From Flaccisagitta enflata (Eukaryota; Chaetognatha; Sagittoidea; Aphragmophora): 64,000 nt of DNA. The stretch is from the NCBI GenBank assembly GCA_965153355.1, contig OZ231126.1, forward strand, positions 22,258,001 through 22,322,000, given 5' to 3'. Both the position numbers and the translations under genes were made by a program. Of this stretch, positions 29,838-41,125 are shown piece after piece. The first letter of the stretch is position 1. Each line of letters starts with the position of its first letter. The notes beneath the pieces were generated by a model, which was not told where the DNA came from, did not search any database, and saw only the letters and a program-made list of their open reading frames with translations.

Positions 29838-30410
29838 TTTTTGGGCAGCGGCCCCAAAGGGCTGATGTCCTGCAGAACATAGGGGTGAATTTCCATACAT
29901 CCGTATATCCTTCCTTCCTTCCATATCTCCCCCCCTGAGGCCTTCTGAGGCCTGAAATGAGCCCTCATGGGCCTTAAATCTACTTTGCAAGGCCTGAAAT
30001 CAGCCCCTCCAGACCACATATCAGACCTCTCAAGCCTCAAATCAGCCCTCTCAAACCTCAAATCCGCCCTCACAGGCCCAAAATCAGCTCTCCTCTGGCT
30101 GAAATCACTCCGTAAAGAACTGAAATCAGTCCTAATAGGCCCAAACTCATCCCTTGCAGACCTGAGATTTTTTCTCTCAGACCTGGGGCCTAATGTAGAT
30201 CTCAGAAGCCTGAAATCAGATATCTGAAACATGATCAGCCATCTCAGACACCCTTAGTTCTTCCCCTGACATATGGAAATTCACCCCTGTGTTCTACAGG
30301 ACATCGGCCCTTTGGGGCTGCAGCCCTGCCCTCACCTCACATCTCTACCTTATCACCCCAAGCAGGGCAATGGGTACCGCTGACCATGTGTGCTCCTTGG
30401 ATAACTTGTT
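29838..30410 (+). mobile_element. Family B element, subfamily i, complete
   Basis: Left inverted repeat 29838-29895, core of 24-27-bp units (cctgaaatcagccctc) to about 30230. The right inverted repeat (30259-30322) is followed by a tail with the GCCCTGC/GCAGGGC stem, gggtaccgctgaccatg, and TCC-TT-GGA then TAACTTGTT. Confidence 0.9.
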
Positions 30411-30430
30411 CTTCTTCTTCTTCTTCTTCT

Positions 30431-30970
30431 TTTTGGGCAGCGACCCCGAAGGGGCCGAAGTCCTGTAGGACATAGGGGGACTTTTGTTCAACCGTCTGTC
30501 CATCCGTTCATCATTCCGTCTGTCATTCTGTCCTTTCATCCCCCCCGGCTCTCTCAGGCCTAAAATCTGCCCTCTTAGTCCTGAAATCTACTCTCTCAGG
30601 CCTGAAATCTACCCTCTCAGGCCTTGAATCTGTCCTCTCAGGCCTGAAATCTGCCCTCTTAGACCTAAAATCTGTCCTCTCAGGCCTGAGATCTGACAAA
30701 GAAGATTCAAGGTCTAAGAGGGCAGATTTCAGGCCTGAGAGGGTAGATTTCAGGCCTGAGATGGCAGATTTCAGGCCTGAGAGGGCCTGGAGAGGTGGAG
30801 GGATGGAAAGACGGACAGACGGACCAACAAAAGTCCCTCTGTTCTACAGGACTTTATCCCCTGCTAGACCGCTGCCCTGCTTCCTGTCACTCCAATTCAC
30901 AATCATGCAAAGCAGGGCAACGGGTATCGCTGACCACATATTGGCTTTATTGCCCTTGGGCGACCTGTTT
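30431..30970 (+). mobile_element. Family B element, subfamily ii, palindromic core
   Basis: Separated from the previous copy only by (CTT)7. Left inverted repeat gcagcgaccccgaaggggcc, aagtcctgtaggacataggggg. The core's 24-bp units read cctgaaatctgccctctcag up to about 30690 and then run in reverse, so the whole element can fold back. The tail ends GCCC-TT-GGGC-GACCTGTT. Confidence 0.92.
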
Positions 30971-32123
30971 CGCCTTCTTTTTCTCCTTTTCCTTTAGCTT
31001 ATACCAATATGAGTGACATCGCAGTCATTTCCCATAAAATCTTGGGTAATTGTCGCGCAATGAGAACTGAGAACTGACCAAAGAGCGACATCGCTGAGTC
31101 CATGTGACCCAAATTGGGTTTTTCTCTACAAAGAGAGTTACCCTTTATCAAGTTACCCTTTTAGACTTTAGACACTCGTGATTATTTGTTACGCGTCTGG
31201 GTCTGGGTCAATAGAAACACATAAATTTCAATTTCAATTTCTACAAAGATAGTCTTTTTTAATCCCTGTGGTAGCCAGGAGTAGTCAAAAATCAAAATTT
31301 TATTTTTGACCATTTTTTTTCGGTGCGATGGACTCATATGCATCTAGATAAGATGTTATCAAGCAATTTTTTTCTCAAACGGATGTCAGTAAATATGGTC
31401 AATCGCGCTTAATTCAACGTTAATTGGCCGTTTTATTTTTTTTTTTCACTCAAATTGTCATTTTCATCCCTTAGAAACGCCAAATTTGGATTAAAACTCA
31501 AACTGTTGCTTCCAAACAACATTTACTATCATCACCTAAAATGTTGTGAAATTTGAAAGTCTCTAAGACGCATATGCTTATGCAAATAAGTCGCTCAAAC
31601 TAATTTGCATACTAAAAGACAGCTGCAAGGAGAAAATCAATAAGGTCAATAGGGTCAATCACATCTCCGATTTTATTTCTTAGATAGAATTTACAGAAAT
31701 TTACCGAATTATCTAGGTTTTGATCTACAAAGAAATGATGTAGTCGAATCAATCCCATTACCGGTGGCTACCTGTGGTCAAAACTGGACGTTCATCCAAA
31801 TTTTTCTCTGAATTTGCGTTTGCACAACGGTCACGACACTGCAAACGGGGATATTCACCTCACGAATCCCACAGCCAAATGTCGTTTCCCAAATTTCAAA
31901 TATCTGTTAAACCAAAACCGAGAAATGATCATGCGCACGAGTAATCGTTACGCAAATGAGATCCGGATCGGAAGATTCTATTTTAGATATTGATGAACCC
32001 CGATAATTAATTCTCATCAACGTTCATTTGCAATTTACGTCAATGTCGACTCAAAGTTTGCGTCAGTTTCTGTCGTCAATATGGTCAACACTATCAATAA
32101 CGTATGTGTGTCTTCTGTGACGA
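30971..32123. other. Unassigned unique-looking sequence
   Basis: About 1.15 kb free of simple repeats or known families here, unusual for this window. Contains an inverted pair of octamers, ATGCAAAT (31580-31587) and ATTTGCAT (31603-31610). No coding potential seen. Confidence 0.5.
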
Positions 32124-32191
32124 TTATCCTTTTCTTTCTTTCTTTTTTTCTCTCGTTCTTTCTTTCATTCTTTCATTTTTTTCTTTTTTCC

Positions 32192-32241
<50 letters not shown>

Positions 32242-32320
32242 TTGTCTTTCTCTCTTTTCCTTGTCTTTCTCTCTTTTCCTTTTCTTTCTCTCTTTTCCTT
32301 TTCTTTCTCTCTTGCTTGAT
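32124..32320. repeat. (CTTT)n and CTTTTC-type tract
   Basis: CTTT array followed by cttttcctttctctctttt repeats. Confidence 0.92.
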
Positions 32321-32412
32321 TTAGTGATTTCATTTTGACCAGCGAAATTTTGTGCAGCTTCGCGATTGACCAACAAAGTGTATTCATGATCACGGTGCAA
32401 GGCAATTGAATA

Positions 32413-32558
32413 AACAAGGCCGCACACAGAGAAAGACAGTCGCGGATAGGTGGGCAGGGGCCATAACGCAAAAACTGCTCGAGATTCAGAAATATTTGTT
32501 ACCGACGAACCGACGTACCGACACGGGAAGGTGTAGAGTCGTGCGTTCGCGACTAAAA
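32413..32558 (-). mobile_element. Family A element, GGAC-like type
   Basis: aacaaggccgcacacag, cagtcgcggataggtgggcag, a subfamily middle containing aaaactgctcgagattcaga (compare aaaaccgctcgcaattcaga at 41934), a CGAC core, then agtcgtgcgttcgcgact and AAAAA. Confidence 0.82.
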
Positions 32559-32559
32559 A

Positions 32560-32678
32560 TACTGCCACATACACGGCAGCATTAGTCGCGGACGAGTGGG
32601 CAGTTCTGTGACGGGCCGACCGACCGACGGACCGACCGAAAAGTGGCTTATAGAGTTGCGTGTCTGCGAGTTATAAAG
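32560..32678 (-). mobile_element. Family A element, short, abutting the previous copy
   Basis: actgccacatacacggcagc, AGTCGCGGAC subterminal, CGAC core, cttatagagttgcgtgtctgcgagtt. The 3' tip has lost aacaagg. Confidence 0.75.
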
Positions 32679-32741
32679 GCAATAGCAAGTAAACAAGCGA
32701 ACGAGCAATAAGGACTGAAGAATTGTGACATGGTTCTTTTA

Positions 32742-33022
32742 CGTTCTCCTTTTCCTTTTCCTTTTCCTTTTCCTTTTCCTTTTCCTTATTCATGAATATA
32801 ATCTACTACTATTTCTTTTTCTCTTTCTCTTTCTCTTTCTCTTTCTCTATCTCTTTCTCTTTCTTTTAGTCTTTCTGTTTTTTTTTTTTCTATGTCCATG
32901 TCTATGTCTATGTCTATGACTATGTCTATGTCTATGTCTATGTCTATGTCTATGTCTATGTCTATTTCTTTTTCTTTTTCTTTTTCTTTTTCTGTTTCTT
33001 CTTCTTCTTCTTCTTCTTTTTG
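32742..33022. repeat. Serial hexanucleotide arrays
   Basis: CTTTTC (32744-32786), CTCTTT (about 32816-32862), TATGTC (about 32890-32964), TTTTTC (about 32965-33000) and TTC (33000-33020) follow one another, an unusual set of neighbouring 6-mers. Confidence 0.93.
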
Positions 33023-33196
33023 ATTTTTGACGAATTGTTTTATAATTGGAAAGATTTAGGCTTAAAGAGGCCTTTCCTCCTTCCGTTCTTTGAGCGCTGA
33101 AGGCCGCCAAAAAGCCGAAAAGAGTTGATAAATGCGTTTTTCGCGCAAATATCGAAACCGCCGTTTGTCTTCCTATCCCAATCTACGGGTCCGATC

Positions 33197-33280
33197 TCTC
33201 TCTCTGTCTCTCTCTCTCTGTCTCTCTCTCTCTCTCTCTTTCTTTCTCCTTCTCTTTCTATCTCTTTCTCTGTCTGTCTC
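33197..33280. repeat. (CT)n-rich tract
   Basis: CT with CTGT and CTTT variants. Confidence 0.9.
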
Positions 33281-33363
33281 CAATCTCCAGGACTCTCTCT
33301 TTTCGCTGACTTGATGAAGGGTTTGAGCCTATATCGATCTCGTTCATAACACAGACACACAAC

Positions 33364-33484
<121 letters not shown>

Positions 33485-33578
33485 CCTTCCCAAAGCGATG
33501 CCCGGCGGGCGAACAGCATAAATCAAAACGAGAGACGACAAATATCGTCATGCAGAATGTCGAGTGTACTGTCAGAGA

Positions 33579-33853
<275 letters not shown>

Positions 33854-33859
33854 GTAGAG

Positions 33860-34059
33860 AAAAAGAAAAAACGAAAGAAAGAGAGAACGATAGAAAGAAA
33901 GAAAGAAAAAAAAAGAGGGAAAGAAAGAAAGAAGGAAAGAAAGAAAGAAAAAAAAGAAGGGAAAAAAGTAGAAAGATAGAGAGAAAGAAAGACAGAGACT
34001 GAAAAAAAAGGAAGAAAGAGAGAAAAAATGGAAGAGAGAAAGTACGAAAAAAAGAACGA

Positions 34060-34123
<64 letters not shown>

Positions 34124-34230
34124 AGGAAAGAAAGAAAGAAAGAAAAAAAGAAAGAAAGAAAGACAGAAAGAAAGAAAGAAAGAAAGAAAAAAAGAAGGAA
34201 TGACAAATGTACAGAAAAAGCGTAAGAAGA
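33860..34230. repeat. (GAAA)n tract with variants
   Basis: Purine-rich region resolving into GAAA at about 34060-34200. Its linker style resembles 18973-21835. Confidence 0.9.
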
Positions 34231-34294
34231 GTAAGAATAGAAAGGGAAAGAAATAAGGCCAAGTTGGCCAATAAGGTGCGACGTGTGGATCGTC

Positions 34295-34374
34295 GAACGA
34301 ATGCGTTTCCCGACCAACCGACCGACCAACGGACACAGCCAGTTATAGAGGTGCATTGTCGAACCTAAAAAGAT
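34295..34374 (-). mobile_element. Family A-like 5' end fragment
   Basis: cgaatgcgtttcccgaccaa and cacagccagttatagaggtg, the same subfamily as the fragment at 20733. The two GAAA regions share this associated element. Confidence 0.5.
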
Positions 34375-36128
34375 GTAATGATGAGGAAAGGGGACATAAA
34401 AAAAAGGCAAAAATAAATGATTGACAGCAAAACCGAGAGGCTGTTCGGAATGAGGAAAGAAACAAAGAAGAGAGAAAGGGAAAGGAAAGAGAAGCACTAA
34501 TGAAAGTATCACTCTCATTCTGGAAATATATGAAATACGAATAAAGGTCCATGTGGACAGAATGCTGAGAAAAAATCATTGACAGAAAGTAAAGCCCTTG
34601 TCTTATAATAACTGTTTTAAGAAAGTTAGCTACCCTTCCATTTCAAAACAAAAGACAAATGAGGCAAATTTAAAGTGTAAAGAATTGAAAAGTATTATGA
34701 TTCTGAATGATTCAGCGGTATTTTTCTTGATTCTAATGAACGTTCATTCGCTGCAAAACTAATAGATTAGCCATTAATGTTAGGTTTCAAACTGGTTTGT
34801 CCAAGACACGCGTGATTTATCTTCAAGCCTCGCGTCACTTTTGCCTCTACTTACTTCGACGCGCCCTCTGGGAGAGAACCACCGAAGTTCGAGGGTCGAT
34901 CTTGGCTCAGCTTCGAGTTTATCCCGCCAGAGGGAATCGCGTCGACCCCAAAAATGGTTCAGCGGCTGAAATAACAAAAAGGCTAACGGTCCGGATTAGA
35001 ATCGCGTGCATTTGAAAGCATGTTTTGAATGTCTAGTTATCAATTCGAGTAAAGCAAATCTTGGGATTTTGCCTTTTTTGTCAAACTACATAGCTGTAAA
35101 GCTGTATAGCACATGGCTAGGTACATGGTCGTTTGGCCAATACGTGCCTGTTGCGAACGGTTGGGTAACCGTCGGTGGGAACGGAAATACGCGTTACAGA
35201 TTTCACATTTCGGACCAGCACACGGATGAATGGACCGACGGAGGGATGGACAGTCGCCAGTTTGCAAAATGAATGAAGGATTCAATGTGCATTGCTAATT
35301 AACCGTATTGTTAAAGGTACAGTGACGAAGGCTGTATTAGCCTAATAGTCGAAAAAAAAACATTTGAAATGTAAATTCTCTCTCCATCTAATTAAGTCAC
35401 AGCTCCATCGGATATTGAGCCAGATGATGCAATAAGAATATCAAACAAGGCCAACAGGCAAACAGTCGCGTGCTCCGTTTCACTAATGGCACAATTCGCG
35501 GTCTCCCAGGCGGAGCATGGGTAAAATAAGCCATTTTGGAAATCAAATAAATTCAACATATCTATACATCATTGTGAAGGTTACACATTACTATATATGA
35601 ATTCACAATTGAAATTTGTTAGCAGGGTCAAATCTTTATGCAAATAAGGTTATAATGATATTGTTCGAAATTTTCCTTTTTTTCAAAATTTAACCCTTCG
35701 ATGAAGTAAGATAGATCAGTAAAGGTCTATATTGGTGCAAATAGTCAGGTGTAGATGTTTTCACACTATCTTGATCATTGGGAATGCGTAGTTTTGAATG
35801 AAATTGAATGCGAAAACCCAAAAAGTCTAAAATAACAATGTTTTGCATGTAGACAAAAAAGCCATAATCACAGCGATTTTAAAGACTGGATATATGAATT
35901 TTGAATCTGATATGTATCTATCTGAAAACTCTTACATAAATCTGGCATTATTGATATATATCTATATACATATATGTATACATCCATATGTATTTGAAGG
36001 TTCTATACTTGCCCGCATTGGTTTGAAAACTACCAGATGTAAAGATTGTTATCAGGATCGTGCCATATGTCTCTCTAACTAAAAAGTCGCTGAAGACAAA
36101 ATAAAGACTTTTCATAGATATCCTTTAT
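34375..36128. other. Unassigned sequence
   Basis: About 1.75 kb with no recognised gene. A possible family A 3' relic (aacaaggccaacaggcaaac) lies at 35444-35463. Confidence 0.55.
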
Positions 36129-36188
36129 TCATTCTTTCTTTCTTTTTTTCTTTCTTTCTTTCTTTCTTTCTTTATTTTTTTCTTTCTT

Positions 36189-36224
<36 letters not shown>

Positions 36225-36228
36225 TTTT

Positions 36229-36304
<76 letters not shown>

Positions 36305-36306
36305 TT
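36129..36306. repeat. (CTTT)n microsatellite
   Basis: About 175 bases of CTTT with a few CTTTTT and CTAT variants. Confidence 0.97.
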
Positions 36307-36406
36307 TCTACTCTAGCTTTTTAAATGACAAATTTGGCTAATTGTCGTCTGTCGAAAGGTGAAATATGATTTTAATAAGCACAAGAATTGCAAATCTTTC
36401 ATGGAA

Positions 36407-36434
36407 TCTTCTTCTTCTTCTTCTCCTTCTTCTC

Positions 36435-36480
<46 letters not shown>

Positions 36481-36820
36481 TTTAAAAAAAAAAAAAAAAA
36501 ATGTTCTCCTTTATCCCTTTTATATCCTCCATCTTCTTCCTTTTTTCTTCTTCTTCTTCTTCTTTGTTTTCGCCTTCTTCTTCTTCTCCTTCTTCTTCTT
36601 CTTCTTCTTCTTCTTCTTCTTCTTCTTCTTCTTCTTCTTCTTCTTCTTCTTCTTCTCTTCTTCTTTCTTCTTCTCCTTCTTCTTCTTCTTCTTCTCTTCT
36701 TCTTCTTCTTCTTCTTCTTGTCTTCTTCTTTGTCTTCTTCTTCTTCTTCTTCTTCTTCTTCTTCTTCTTCTTCTCTTCTTCTTCTTCTTCTTCTTCCTTC
36801 TTCTTCTTTTTTATCTGCTT
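36407..36820. repeat. (TTC)n microsatellite in blocks
   Basis: TTC at 36407-36482, poly(A) at about 36484-36500, TTC again at about 36548-36810. Two short pieces (ctcctttatcccttttatatcctcc and ctctttatcccctcc-like) repeat on both sides. Confidence 0.95.
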
Positions 36821-36906
36821 TATCTCTTTTATCTCCTCCATCTCCTTCTGTTTTATCAACTTCTTCTGTCTTCCTCTCAGATCCGTTATTGCGAAATGGA
36901 ACTGCA

Positions 36907-36907
<1 letters not shown>

Positions 36908-36938
<31 letters not shown>

Positions 36939-36950
36939 TCACACACACAA
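36908..36950. repeat. (CT)n-(CA)n microsatellite
   Basis: CT 36908-36931 followed by CACACTCACACACACA. Confidence 0.95.
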
Positions 36951-37071
36951 AAATGTAGAAAACGAGATATTATGTAGTAGAAGTGGACATAGTCGGCGTA
37001 AGCGTTAGTGTCAGCATAGGCGTCAGTTGACCGAAGATGAGACAAAAAAAGTCATCATAAAATACTTTTCA

Positions 37072-37112
37072 GTCGTGGACAAGTGACTCTACACTAGAGG
37101 TCAGGTACACCG
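37072..37112 (+). mobile_element. Family A 5' end fragment
   Basis: cAGTCGTGGACAAGTGACTC then tacactagaggtc. Only the 5' hairpin and box remain, just outside the large inverted-repeat element. Confidence 0.55.
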
Positions 37113-37907
37113 AAACTATCCATTTGGCTACTCCATCCAGGAGTGTTTTTCTTTCTAAACATATGAATTAAAGTCCCCGAGGCCGAGGAAGGGAGTTAGG
37201 ACGCAATTTCAAGGTCGCGCATATCAGATTTTGCTCACAAAAGATCATCATCTCACAAGTGTAAAAGTTGAAATACCCCTCTATCTTTGTAAGCACACTA
37301 CTTCTAAACGAAAAAAGATAGAAGATCGCGCTTGGCGCCATTTTAAAGAACAAAAAAAATCTTTCATTTCATCATGAATTTTGTCTAAATCGGTTGAAGA
37401 ACAACTGAGTAACAAGCTTGCAAAAATGGATGAAGTTTTAATAAACTTAAATAATTACCTCAATTTCACCCTTAACTTTGTAAGAATGTCATTTCTAAAC
37501 GAAAAAAGATAGAAAATCGCGCTTGGCGCCATTTTAAAGAACACAAAAAAATCTTTCATTTCATCATGAATTTCGTCTAAATCGGTTGAAAAACAACTGA
37601 GTAACAAGCTTGCAAAGTTGGATGAAGTTTGAATAAACTTAAGTGATTACTTCAATTTCACCCCTAACTTTGTAAGAATGTCATTTCTAAACGAAAAAAG
37701 ATAGAAAATCGCGCTTGGCGCCATTTTAAAGAACGCAAAAAAATCTTTCATTCCATCATGAATTTCATCTAGATCGGTTGAAAAACATCTTAAGTAACAA
37801 GCTTTCTAAGTTGGATAATGTTTGATTCAATCTTAATGATTCAATTTGCCCCCTAACATTGGAAGCTTATCGTTTTTTGGCGCCCTTTTAAAAAAACACA
37901 ACAAATT

Positions 37908-37970
37908 AGTTGTATGCGGGTGGGCTGGGTCAGTGTTGCGGGTGGGCAGGAGCCGCCAAATTTGTTAAAG
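37908..37970 (-). mobile_element. Family A 3' end fragment
   Basis: tagttgtatgcgggtgggct and ttgcgggtgggcaggagccgcc match the subterminal 3' block of family A, present twice. Confidence 0.45.
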
Positions 37971-38019
37971 ACCAGGTCTTTGGCATATGAATTATCAATC
38001 TTTTAAGCATCTTTTCTGC

Positions 38020-38623
38020 TTTTGGGCAGCGGCCCGAAGGGGCCCATGACCTATGCTTTCACACATAGGGGAAATTTCTCCTTCTCCTTCACCTTCCTCT
38101 CCGTCCCCCCCCTTGAGGCCCAAAGCCTAGCCTCGAAGCTCAATACCCAGTCTTGAAGCTCAAATCTCAATCTCGAGGCTCAAATTCCAGCCTCAAGGCT
38201 AAAATCACAGCCCCAAGGATCAAATTCCAATCTCAAGACTCAAATCCTAGCCTTGAAGCTCAAATCCCAGCCTTGAAGCTCAAATCCCAGCCTCAAAGCT
38301 CAAATCCCAGCCTCAAAGCTCCAATCCCAGCCTTGAAGCTCAAATCCCAGCCTTGAAGCTCAAATCCCAGCCTTGCAGCTCAAATCCCAGCCTCGAAGCT
38401 CAAATCCCAGCCTCGAAGCTCAAATCCCAACCTTGAGGCTCAAATTCCAGCCTCAAGGCCCCAATTCCAGCCTCCAGGCCCTTATTCCAGCCTTGAGGCT
38501 AAAAAAAAACAGCATAGGTCATCGGCCCCTTTGGGGCCGCTGCCCCTCTTACCACCTCACACCCACATACACTAACATAAGGGCAACGGGTACCGCTGAC
38601 CATATAACGCTTTTGCGACTGTT
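38020..38623 (+). mobile_element. Family B element, subfamily iii, complete
   Basis: tttGGGCAGCGGCCCGAAGGGG, gacctatgctttcacacatagg (CCTATG/CATAGG hairpin), gaaatttctccttctcc. The core at 38118-38500 has about nineteen 20-bp units (cttgaagctcaaatcccagc). Right inverted repeat agcataggtcatcggcccct; tail with GCCCCT/AGGGGC-like stem, gggtaccgctgaccat, and ACGC-TTTT-GCGACTGTT. Confidence 0.93.
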
Positions 38624-38821
38624 GATCCCTCTCTTTGGAGCTAAGGACAAACTGTATATCATTGGGTGAATACCATTGTCTTTATTGTCGTAATATCAGA
38701 TGAATCCCAAAGAGAGAAATGGACGTATTGGATCAAGAGATCATGCGCAAGAGAGAAAACAGCATAGGGCTGAGATGAGGGTAGCAAAAAAACAGGAGAG
38801 AAAACGAAAATATGAGGAAGA
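38624..38821. other. Linker between two family B elements
   Basis: About 200 bp of A-rich sequence, part of the interior of the 4-kb inverted-repeat element. Confidence 0.45.
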
Positions 38822-40078
38822 AATAGTCACAAAAGTTTCAGATGGTCAGCGGTACCCGTTGCCCCTGTGTGAGTGTATGCAGGTGTGAGGTGGTTAGAGG
38901 GGCAGCGGCCCCAAAGGGGCCGATGGCCTATGCTGTTTTTATTGGGCAGCGGCTCCAAAGGGGACAAAGTCCTGTAGAACACAGGGGGACTTTCCTTTGT
39001 CATTCTGTCCGTCCATTCGTCCGTGCGTCCCCCCAAGGCCCTCTCAGGCCTAAAATCTGCCCTCTCAGGCCTGAAATTTACCCTCCCAGGCCTGAAATCT
39101 GCCCTCTCAGGCTTTGAATCTGCCCTCTCAAGCCTGAAAACTGCCCTCTCAGGCCTGAAATCTGTCCTCTCAGGCCTTAAATCTGCCCTCACAGATTCAA
39201 GGCCTGAGAGGGCAGATTTCAGGCCTGAGAGGGTAAATTTCAGACCTGAGAGGGCAGATTTTTGGCCTGAGAGGGCCTGGAGGGAACGGATGAATGGATG
39301 GACGGACGGAATGACAAACGGAAGTCCCCCGGGTGTTCTACAGGACTTCATCCCCTTTGGGGCCGCTGCCCTGCTTCCTCTCACTCCATTTCACAATCAC
39401 GCAAAGCAGGGAAACGGGTATCACTGACCACATATTGCCCTTGGGTGACCTGTTTGAGCTTCAAGGCTGGAATTAGGGTCTGGAGGCTGGGATATGAGCC
39501 TTGCAGCTGGGATTTGAGCCTTAGGGCTGGGATTTGAGCCTCAAGCTGGTATTTGAATCTCAAGGCTGGGATTTGAGCCTTGAGGCTGGGATTTGAGCCT
39601 TGAGGCTAAGATTTGAGCCTCAAGACCAGAAGTTGGGCTGCGAGGCTGGGATTTAAGCCTCAAGGCTGGGATTTGAGCCTGGAGGCTGGGATTTGAGCCT
39701 GGAGACTAGGTTTTGAGCCTCAAGACTGGCATTTGAGCTTTGAGGCTGGGGTTTGAGCCTAGAGGCTGGTATTTGAGCCTCAAGGCTGAGATTTGAGCCT
39801 CCAGGCTGGGATTTGAGCCTCCAGGCTGGGATTTGAGCCTCCAGGCTGGGATTTGAGCCCCCAGGCTGGGATTTGAGCCTCCAGGCTGGGATCTGAGCTT
39901 TGGGGCTGGGATTTGAGCCTCAAGGCTAGGATTTGGGCCTTGAAACTAGGATTTGGGCCTCGAGACTAGAATTGGGGCCTCGATGGGGGGGGGAGGACAA
40001 AGAAGAAGAAGGAGAAAGAGAAATTTCTCCTGTGTGAAAGCATAGGTCATCGGCCCCTTTGGGGCCACTGCCCAAAAG
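38822..40078 (-). mobile_element. Family B element, subfamily iii, carrying a nested B copy
   Basis: Reverse-oriented: tail agtcacaaaagtttcagatg, ggtcagcggtacccgttgcc, the inverted repeat to tgctgttttt (38940). After the nested copy it resumes at about 39455 with some thirty 20-bp units (gctgggatttgagcctcaag) to about 39985, then gagaaatttctcctgtgtga and gcataggtcatcggccccttt, ending at 40078. Confidence 0.9.
38942..39454 (+). mobile_element. Family B element, subfamily ii, nested inside subfamily iii
   Basis: Left TTGGGCAGCGGCTCCAAAGG, aagtcctgtagaacacagg, and a 24-bp core that inverts near 39192-39200. Right inverted repeat, tail GCCC-TT-GGGT-GACCTGTTT. Its borders are fixed by the host element's uninterrupted repeats, so its true ends can be read directly. 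Confidence 0.93.
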
Positions 40079-41125
40079 CAGAAGCGGAGATGCAACAACG
40101 ACAGTCATGGGCAGACTTAGAGGCGTTTCTCAATGTTCAGGGATTTCAGGAGGCCGAAAGAATATATGATGCTTGTGATCTAGATTATGCACCTGCTGAC
40201 AAGAAACAAAAAATTTTATAAAACTTCACCCTGTTTTGAAAGCTTGATTGTTTTTCAACTAATTGAGATGAAATTCATGAGATAACGAAAGATATTATGT
40301 GCTCTTTAAAGTGCCGCCAAACGCGATGTTTTATCTTTTCTGGTTTAGAAAAGACATTCTTTCGAAGTTAGGGGTAAAATTGAAGTAATTATAAGAATTT
40401 ACTCAAACTTCGCCAATATTTGCAAACTTGTTACTTTGTTTTATTTCAACCGATTTTGATGAAATTCATGATGAAAAGAAAGGATTTTTTGTGCTTTTCA
40501 AAATGGCGCCAAGCACGATCTTCTATCTTTATTCGTTAAGAAGCAGTAAGCTTCCAAAGTTAGGAGTGAAATTGATGTAATTATAAGAGTTCACTCAAAC
40601 TTCATCCAAGTTTGCAAGCTTGTTACTTCGTTGTTTTTTAACCAATTTAGATGAAATTCATGAGGAAAAGAAAGGATTTTTTGTGTTCTTTAAAATGGCG
40701 CCAAGCGCGGTTTTCTATCTCTATTCGTTAAGAAGCAGTAAGCTTCCAAAGTTAGGGGTGAAATTGATGTAATTATGATAATTCACTCAAAGTTCATCCA
40801 AGTTTGCAAGCTTGTCACTTCATTGTTTTTCAACCAATTTAGATGAAATTCATGAGGTAAAGAAAGGATTTTTTGTGCTCTTTAAAATGGCGCCAAGCAC
40901 GATATTCTATCTTTATTCTTTTAGAAGCAGTAAGCTTCCAAAGTTGAGGGTGCCATTGATCCCTTGCAATATTGATACCATGGTTTTTGAAAACCAAAAT
41001 GAGGAATGCGCGAGTGGAAAATTGCGCCGCTGATCCCATTTTCGGCCCTGGGGGCTTCATTCTATATATATAGAAAGAAAAACACTCCTGGCTGGGGTTC
41101 AAAAATGGATAATAACGGAGATACC

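Larger units (their letters stand above)
37137..41091. mobile_element. Large inverted-repeat element with subterminal tandem repeats (about 4 kb)
   Basis: Ends CCAGGAGTGTTTTTCTTTCT (37137) and its complement ending 41091. The inverted arms run inward for several hundred bases. Each arm carries about 190-bp tandem units marked by cttggcgccattttaaagaa: left at about 37331, 37524 and 37712, and the complement on the right at about 40311 (decayed), 40500, 40693 and 40886. The middle (about 37910-40130) is filled by family B copies and a short linker. No transposase is seen. I cannot assign a superfamily; long TIRs with internal tandem repeats suggest a MULE-like or fold-back element. No target duplication was found. 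Confidence 0.8.

Noticed and set aside
34797-35015. 72-codon frame with higher GC near 34800-34980
   Set aside because: No family recognised; overlaps an equally long frame on the other strand.
38827-39427. Periodic protein with Leu-Ser-Gly-Leu-Lys repeats (and the Arg-Pro-Glu-Arg version on the other strand)
   Set aside because: Arises from the 24-bp minisatellite core of family B. Similar frames appear in every copy and both strands, with no conserved start.
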